Assembly: GCA_900696525.1 (NCBI GenBank) | Contig: CAADGL010000007.1 | Location: 248,001 to 312,000 of the forward strand | Length of the DNA: 64,000 nt | Source of the DNA: an uncultured Planctomycetota bacterium | GTDB taxonomy: Bacteria; Planctomycetota; Phycisphaerae; UBA1845; Fen-1342 | Direction: 5' to 3' | Shown: in pieces, positions 58,823 to 64,000 of the stretch | Position numbering within the stretch: position 1 is the first letter of the stretch | Layout of the letters: each line of letters begins with the position of its first letter | Program-made: the position numbers and the translations under genes | Notes under the pieces: model-generated | Seen by the model: the letters and a program-made list of their open reading frames with translations, nothing else | Database searches by the model: none | What the model was told of the DNA's origin: nothing

Positions 58823-61800
58823 TTGAACGCTTGCCGCTCTCAGCTTCGTTCGCCATCCGCCGCGCTCCTGCTCGTCGCGCTGGCGGTCGGTGATATCGCG
58901 CCGCTCCACGCCCAGGAGCGCCCCGGCGCCGCCCACGAGCAGCACCTGCTGCGAAACGTGCGCCAACTCACCTACGAAGGCCGCCGGGCCGGCGAAGGGT
59001 ACTTCAGCGCCGACGGGCGGCGAATGATCTTCCAGAGCGAACGCGAGCCGGGGAACCCGTTCTTTCAGATCTACCTGCTCGATCTGGAGTCGGGCGATGT
59101 CCAGCGCATCTCGCCCGGGCACGGCAAGACCACCTGCGCCTGGATTCACCCGGGCGGACGCAAGGTGCTCTACGCCTCGACCCACACCGATCCTGAGTCG
59201 CTCGCGCAGCAGAAGACCGAGCTGGCCGAACGCGAGTCCGGCCGCGAGCGCCGCTACTCCTGGGACTACGACGCGTTCTTCGACATCTTCGAGTACGACC
59301 TCGACACCGGCCGCACCACCGCCCTGACGCGCGAACGCGGCTACGACGCCGAGGGCTCCTACTCCCCCGACGGCAAGCTCATCGCCTTCGCCTCGAACCG
59401 CCTGGCCTACAGCGGCGCCCTGACCCCCGCTGACGCCGAACGCTTCAAGCACGACCCGTCCGTCGCCATCGACATTTACCTCATGAACGCCGACGGCAGC
59501 GGCGTGCGGCGGCTGACGGACACCTTCGGCTACGACGGCGGGCCGTTCTTCAGCCCGGACGGCAAGCGCATCTGCTGGCGGCGCTTCTCGCCCGACGGCG
59601 CGACGGCCGAAGTGTTCACGATGAACATCGACGGCAGCGACCAACGCCAGGTCACCCGCCTGGGCGCGATGTCCTGGGCGCCGTTCTACCACCCGTCGGG
59701 CGAATACCTCATCTTCACCACCAACAAGCACGGCTTCGCCAACTTCGAGCTCTACCTGGTCGACGCGCTCGGCCTGCGCGAGCCCGTCCGCGTCACCTAC
59801 ACCAGCGGCTTCGACGGCCTCCCCGCCTTCAGCCCCGACGGTAACCGCCTGGCCTGGACCTCCAGCCGCGGCGGCGGCAACCAGGGACAGATCTTCATCG
59901 GCGATTGGGATCACGACGAAGCCCGCCGACTGCTCCAAGCCTCGCCGCCCGTGGCAAGCACGCAGCGAAGCGGCGCCGACCTCGCGACGGCGGACGCGCG
60001 CTCGCAGGCCGGAGTGCAGGCGCCGGCGGCGGCCCCTCCCCGCCCGGCGATCGCCCCGGGCGCGACGCGGCCCGAAATCTGCGTCGATGACTTGCGCGCC
60101 GACGTGCTGGCGCTCACCTCCGAGCAGGCCGAGGGCCGCCGCACCGGTACGCCGGGCGAGCGCGTCGCCGCCGAGTACGTCGCGGCGCGCTTCCGGGCGA
60201 TGGGGCTGGCCCCGGCGGGCGACGGCGACGGCTACCTGCAAGCGTTCTCCTTCACCGCGGGCGTCGCAGTCGACCCCGCCAGCACGGCGGAGGTTCTGAT
60301 CGAGGGGCAAGCTCCGGGCGGGGCGCCGCTGACGCTCGATCAGGACTGGCGGCCGCTGGCGTTCTCGCGCTCGGGCGCGGTCGAGCCCACACCTGTCGTC
60401 TTCGCCGGGTACGGCATGGTGGCGCCCGCGGAGCCCGGGCAGGAGGCGTACGACTCGTACCTCGATCTCGACGTGCGCGACAAGTGGGTGCTGGTGCTGC
60501 GGCACGTGCCGCAGAACGTTTCGTCCGAGCGCCGGCAGTACCTGTCGCGCTACGCGAGCCTGCGCTACAAGGCGATGCTGGCGCGCGATCGCGGGGCGCG
60601 CGGCATCGTCGTGGTCTCAGGGCCCCATTCGCCGGTGCGCGAGCAGCTCGTGCCGCTGGCTTCCGACGCGGCCCTCACCGGTACCAGCCTCGCGGCCATC
60701 AGCCTCTCAGACGCGGCGGCGGAGCGGCTGTTCGGATCGCGCGAGGCGCTCGCCGGGGCTCAGAAGGCGCTCGACGACGGCGCCCTCCGCCCTGGGCGCG
60801 AGCTGAGCGGCGCGCGGCTGGCGGCGCGCATCGAGCTGAAGCGCATCACCGCGGCCGGCCACAACATCATCGCCAGGCTGCCCGCGAACGATCCCGAGGC
60901 CCGCGCCCGCCCGGCCCTGGTGATCGGCGCGCACGTGGACCATCTCGGCCGCGGCGGCGAGAGCTCGCTGGCGCGGGACGAAGAAAAAGGACAGATTCAC
61001 TACGGCGCCGACGACAACGCCTCGGGGGTCGCCGTGCTGCTCGAGGTCGCCGAATACCTGAAGTCGCAGCAGGATGCCGGGTCGCTGCCGCTGAAGCGGG
61101 ACATTGCTTTCGCCGCCTGGTCGGGCGAGGAGCTCGGCCTGCTCGGGTCGGCACACTTCGTCGAGTCGCTCGCCCGGACGGGCGGCGGCGACGCGCCACT
61201 CAATCGCCACGTCGCGGCCTACCTGAACATGGACATGGTCGGCCGGCTCGATGCCACGCTCGTGCTGCACGGGGTCGGATCGAGCACCTGGTGGCCGCGC
61301 GAGATCGAACGCCGCAACGCCGTCGTCGGCCTGCCGCTCGCGCTCAGCCAGGACAGCTACCTGCCGACTGACGCCACGACGTTCTACCTCGCCGGCGTGC
61401 CGATCCTGAGCGCCTTCACCGGGTCGCACGAGGACTATCACAGGCCGAGCGACACGCCCGACAAGCTCAACTACGAGGGGATGGTGAAGGTCGGCCGGCT
61501 GATCGCGCTGCTCGCCCGCGGGGTTGCCACCGACGTGGCCCAACCCGACTACGTCAAGCAGGACCCGCCGAAGTCTCACGGCGCCCGCGCCGGCCTGCGC
61601 GCCTATCTGGGCACGATCCCCGACTACGGCGATCCGCCGATCCCGGGCTTGAAGCTCAGCGGCGTGGCCAGCAACGGGCCGGCGCAGGCGGGCGGGCTGC
61701 GCGGCGGAGACATCATCGTCGAGCTGGCCGGCAGGAAGATCGAAAACGTCTACGACTACACCTACGCGCTGGAGGCGCTGAAAGTCGGCGAGCCGGTCAA

Positions 61801-61864
61801 GGTCACGGTCGTGCGCGACGGCCAGCGCCTCACGTTCGAAGTCACGCCCGGCTCACGTGATTAG
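58823..61864 (+). CDS. Secreted TolB-propeller / M28 peptidase / PDZ protein
   Basis: This is a 1013-residue exported protein. The TTG at 58823 has AGGGGG about 5 bases upstream and gives a signal peptide ending HAQ. Residues about 60-370 are PD40-type WD-like propeller repeats (YFSADGRRMIFQSEREPGNP, GYDAEGSYSPDGKLIAFASN, FFSPDGKRICWRRFSPDG). A Pro/Ala linker follows, then a peptidase region with a protease-associated insert and M28 zinc ligands GAHVDHLG, GADDNASGV, WSGEELGLLGS, NMDMVGR and GSHEDYHRPSD. It ends in a PDZ domain (about 943-1010, GGLRGGDIIVELAGRKIENV). It should bind and trim peptides outside the cytoplasm. Confidence 0.92.
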   Translation: MNACRSQLRSPSAALLLVALAVGDIAPLHAQERPGAAHEQHLLRNVRQLTYEGRRAGEGYFSADGRRMIFQSEREPGNPFFQIYLLDLESGDVQRISPGHGKTTCAWIHPGGRKVLYASTHTDPESLAQQKTELAERESGRERRYSWDYDAFFDIFEYDLDTGRTTALTRERGYDAEGSYSPDGKLIAFASNRLAYSGALTPADAERFKHDPSVAIDIYLMNADGSGVRRLTDTFGYDGGPFFSPDGKRICWRRFSPDGATAEVFTMNIDGSDQRQVTRLGAMSWAPFYHPSGEYLIFTTNKHGFANFELYLVDALGLREPVRVTYTSGFDGLPAFSPDGNRLAWTSSRGGGNQGQIFIGDWDHDEARRLLQASPPVASTQRSGADLATADARSQAGVQAPAAAPPRPAIAPGATRPEICVDDLRADVLALTSEQAEGRRTGTPGERVAAEYVAARFRAMGLAPAGDGDGYLQAFSFTAGVAVDPASTAEVLIEGQAPGGAPLTLDQDWRPLAFSRSGAVEPTPVVFAGYGMVAPAEPGQEAYDSYLDLDVRDKWVLVLRHVPQNVSSERRQYLSRYASLRYKAMLARDRGARGIVVVSGPHSPVREQLVPLASDAALTGTSLAAISLSDAAAERLFGSREALAGAQKALDDGALRPGRELSGARLAARIELKRITAAGHNIIARLPANDPEARARPALVIGAHVDHLGRGGESSLARDEEKGQIHYGADDNASGVAVLLEVAEYLKSQQDAGSLPLKRDIAFAAWSGEELGLLGSAHFVESLARTGGGDAPLNRHVAAYLNMDMVGRLDATLVLHGVGSSTWWPREIERRNAVVGLPLALSQDSYLPTDATTFYLAGVPILSAFTGSHEDYHRPSDTPDKLNYEGMVKVGRLIALLARGVATDVAQPDYVKQDPPKSHGARAGLRAYLGTIPDYGDPPIPGLKLSGVASNGPAQAGGLRGGDIIVELAGRKIENVYDYTYALEALKVGEPVKVTVVRDGQRLTFEVTPGSRD

Positions 61865-61922
61865 TGCGCGGCGCGACCGCGATTCGCGTGCGCGTGAACG
61901 CCGTCCGCCCGCGCCGCGCACT
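61863..61922. terminator. Bidirectional hairpin between convergent genes
   Basis: AGTGCGCGGCGC (61863-61874) and GCGCCGCGCACT (61911-61922) form a perfect 12-bp inverted repeat filling the gap between the two convergent stop codons. No T run is present on either side, so termination may need Rho. Confidence 0.5.
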
Positions 61923-64000
61923 CAGTCGTCGCTGCGCACCGCGGGCACGGCCTGTTCGCTCACCAGCCCGTTGAAAGCCGCCACGTCGACCCGCGTGATC
62001 GCATCGAGCGTCTCAAGCTGGCCGCGCAGCTCCTCGGCAAGCTTCTCGAACACCGCCCGCGCCGCCTCCGTCGGGCGATAGTCGCCCTCGATCACCCAGT
62101 GCAGCGCCGCGAGCTTGTCCACAAGCCGCACCGGGAAGTTCAGCATGTCCTGCGACGCCTGGGCTCGTGTCTGGACCAGGGCTTCCTCGATCGCCGTCAG
62201 CCGCTCCTTCAGCGCCTGGCCCGCGTCGCGGATCGCGCCGTGCCCCTCCAGCCCGTCCGCCCGCTCGATCGCCGCGTCGATCTGACCGCGCATCCGCCGG
62301 ATGCGCTTCACCGCGCGGTTCGCCGCCGACACAGATTCGTCGACGCGCACCAGCAGGTCGAACTGCGCCTGGTAGTCGGCCGTCGGCGTCGCCACGCGCG
62401 GGTCGCCCCGAAGCTCCAGCCTCTGCTCCATCACGTGAGTCGAGCCCCCGCCGCCGTCTCCCTCGATCATGGCCAGCCGCGCGGTGTAGAGACCCGGCGG
62501 CACGAGCGCCCCCGGCGGCGTGCCTGGCCAGCCCACCACGCCGGGCACGTGCACCAGGTCCGACAGGCGCAGGTTCCAGGCGAACAGGTTCACACCCGGG
62601 TCGGCCGGCAGGCCGCCTTCGACCCTCGGGCGCTCCTCGGGGCCGCGCGGCTTGTCGCTGTCCGGATCGGGCTGCGTGCCGAACCGGCGGATTTCGCGGC
62701 CGCCGGGGTCGAGCAGCGCGAGTTCGAGCTTCTGCCCCTCGGCAAGGCGCGAGCGCAGCCAGTACTGGATGCGCGGCTGCGCCCACCATGTGCGATAGGC
62801 GGGCCGTGGCTCCAGGAGCCGTATCGGCTCTTTGGCCACGTCGGGCGTGAGCTGCCGCAGCGGGCTGACGTCGTCCATGATCCAGAACGAGCGGCCCTGC
62901 GTGCTGATGACGAGGTCCTCGTCCTTCACAACCAGGTCGGTGACCGGCACCGCGGGCAGATTCCGCTGGAGCGAATGCCAGCTTCCGCCGTCGTCGGGCG
63001 AATACCACACGCCGGTCTCGGTGGCGGCGTACAGCAGACCGCGGCGGACCGGGTCTTCGCGGACGCTGCGGACAAACGCGCCGTCTGGGATGCCGTGGGC
63101 GATCTGCTCCCACGTCGCGCCGGCGTCGCGGGTGCGGTACACATACGGGGCGAAGTCGTCCATCTTGTACCGATTGACGGCGAGGTAGGCGGTGTCGGCG
63201 TCGTGAGGCGACGGCTCGACCATGCTGATGAGCGGCCAGTCGCCCATGCCCGCGGGCGTCACGTTGCGCCACGCCTGTCCGCCGTCGAGCGTAACGTGCA
63301 CCAGGCCGTCGTCGGTGCCGGCCCAGATCATGTTGCGGCGGACGGGAGACTCGGCGACGGTGAAGATCGTGCAGTAGTACTCGACGCTGGTGTTGTCCTT
63401 GGTGATCGGCCCGCCGCTCGGCGCCTGCTTGGCCTTGTCGTTCGTTGTCAGGTCGGGGCTGATCGCAGTCCACGTGTGGCCATCGTCGTTGGACATGAAC
63501 AGCACGTTGGCGCCGACGTAGAGGATGCTCGGGTCGTGCGGAGAAAGGACGATCGGGAACGTCCACTGGAAGCGGTACGGCTGCACGTCGGCCCCCGCGC
63601 CGATCGGGTTCTCGGGCCAGGCCTGGATGTTGCGCGTGCTGCGGCGGCCGCGGTCGTAGCGCGTCAGATAGCCGCCGTAGGAGCCGGCGTAGATGACGTT
63701 CGGGTCGTCGGGACGGACGGCGACGTAGCCGCTCTCGCCGCCGCCGACGTCGTAGAAGTCGAACTGCCAGGAGTCGGGTCCGGCGCGGCTGGAGACGCTG
63801 GCAGTGCTGTTGTCCTGCTGGGCGCCGTAGACGCGGTAGGGAAACTGGTTGTCGACGGCGACGTGGTAGAACTGGGCGGTCGGCTGGTTCTGCTGGGTGG
63901 ACCACGTCTGGCCGCCGTCGAGCGAGACCGCCGCGCCGCCGTCGTTGCACATGACCATGCGCTTCGGGTCTTCCGGATTGAGCCACAAGCCGTGATGGTC
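61922..64000 (-). CDS. Sortilin/BNR-repeat glycosidase-like protein (5' end beyond window)
   Basis: This is the C-terminal 692 residues of a protein whose start lies beyond 64000. It has VPS10/sortilin-like BNR repeats (Asp-box SxDxGxTW: SLDGGQTWS, SNDDGHTWTA, TLDGGQAWRN, SPDDGGSWHS) making a beta-propeller, as in exported photosystem-assembly-like and glycosyl hydrolase-related proteins. After the propeller come a beta-sandwich part (RLAEGQKLELALLDPGGREI) and a helical C-terminal region. It belongs to a large planctomycete and acidobacterial group of unknown substrate. No hydrolase catalytic residues can be assigned. It is convergent with the M28/PDZ gene. Confidence 0.85.
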   Translation of the reverse strand, partial: DHHGLWLNPEDPKRMVMCNDGGAAVSLDGGQTWSTQQNQPTAQFYHVAVDNQFPYRVYGAQQDNSTASVSSRAGPDSWQFDFYDVGGGESGYVAVRPDDPNVIYAGSYGGYLTRYDRGRRSTRNIQAWPENPIGAGADVQPYRFQWTFPIVLSPHDPSILYVGANVLFMSNDDGHTWTAISPDLTTNDKAKQAPSGGPITKDNTSVEYYCTIFTVAESPVRRNMIWAGTDDGLVHVTLDGGQAWRNVTPAGMGDWPLISMVEPSPHDADTAYLAVNRYKMDDFAPYVYRTRDAGATWEQIAHGIPDGAFVRSVREDPVRRGLLYAATETGVWYSPDDGGSWHSLQRNLPAVPVTDLVVKDEDLVISTQGRSFWIMDDVSPLRQLTPDVAKEPIRLLEPRPAYRTWWAQPRIQYWLRSRLAEGQKLELALLDPGGREIRRFGTQPDPDSDKPRGPEERPRVEGGLPADPGVNLFAWNLRLSDLVHVPGVVGWPGTPPGALVPPGLYTARLAMIEGDGGGGSTHVMEQRLELRGDPRVATPTADYQAQFDLLVRVDESVSAANRAVKRIRRMRGQIDAAIERADGLEGHGAIRDAGQALKERLTAIEEALVQTRAQASQDMLNFPVRLVDKLAALHWVIEGDYRPTEAARAVFEKLAEELRGQLETLDAITRVDVAAFNGLVSEQAVPAVRSDD

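Overview
This is a GC-rich (roughly two-thirds G+C by eye), gene-dense bacterial chromosome segment. Gene content points to Planctomycetota, possibly a Phycisphaerae-like lineage. Pointers are an Hc1-type histone-like protein, many HEAT/TPR exported proteins, an MqnD-type menaquinone (futalosine pathway) protein, flagellar genes combined with an NtrC-type regulator, and peptidoglycan synthesis (murD). The taxonomic call is inference; there is no 16S rRNA in the window.

Layout. Positions 1-7660 (minus strand) hold a flagellar and regulatory block: TPR membrane protein, FlgN-like chaperone, histidine kinase, sigma-54 activator, flgB, flgC, fliE and a truncated fliF. A good sigma-54 (-24/-12) promoter lies in the gap before flgB. 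Positions 7863-13439 hold a GGDEF protein, a lone pseudopilin, a cobalamin adenosyltransferase and a deacetylase/formyltransferase pair. Positions 13440-14944 have no convincing protein gene. They hold a 126-bp MITE-like element and a minus-strand RNA gene of about 1.05 kb, with a near-consensus promoter, several perfect stems and an intrinsic terminator. I do not recognise this RNA and consider it the most interesting object here.

Positions 14945-22088 hold nadD, HEAT/TPR proteins, accA and a cluster of small planctomycete-type genes (DUF971, Hc1 histone-like, FabZ-like). Positions 22124-27589 hold a degenerate UvrC-like protein, a selD that is itself a selenoprotein (in-frame UGA at codon 18), rsmA, a lipoprotein hydrolase and queG. 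Positions 27580-35370 hold a coiled-coil protein, an M28 peptidase, an MscS channel, mqnD, a phosphoesterase lipoprotein and a MoxR ATPase. Positions 35399-43456 hold an esterase, a phosphoesterase, a Trm112-like protein, a lipoprotein hydrolase, an OPT transporter and a CarH-like regulator whose B12-binding motifs are degenerate.

Positions 43598-50323 hold a hydroxyacid dehydrogenase coupled to murD, pilT, rplU and a gamma-glutamyltransferase. Positions 50407-57301 hold a 3D-domain protein, tpiA, secG, yicC, tatD, an epimerase and an imuB that looks leaderless. Positions 57593-64000 hold two small unknown genes, tRNA-Lys(UUU), a 1013-residue propeller/M28/PDZ secreted protein and a truncated sortilin-like BNR-repeat protein.

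The genes are mostly housekeeping, motility and envelope functions. Start codons GTG and TTG are common and were chosen by ribosome binding site. Short palindromic repeats are scattered between genes. No CRISPR array, transposase gene or prophage was seen.
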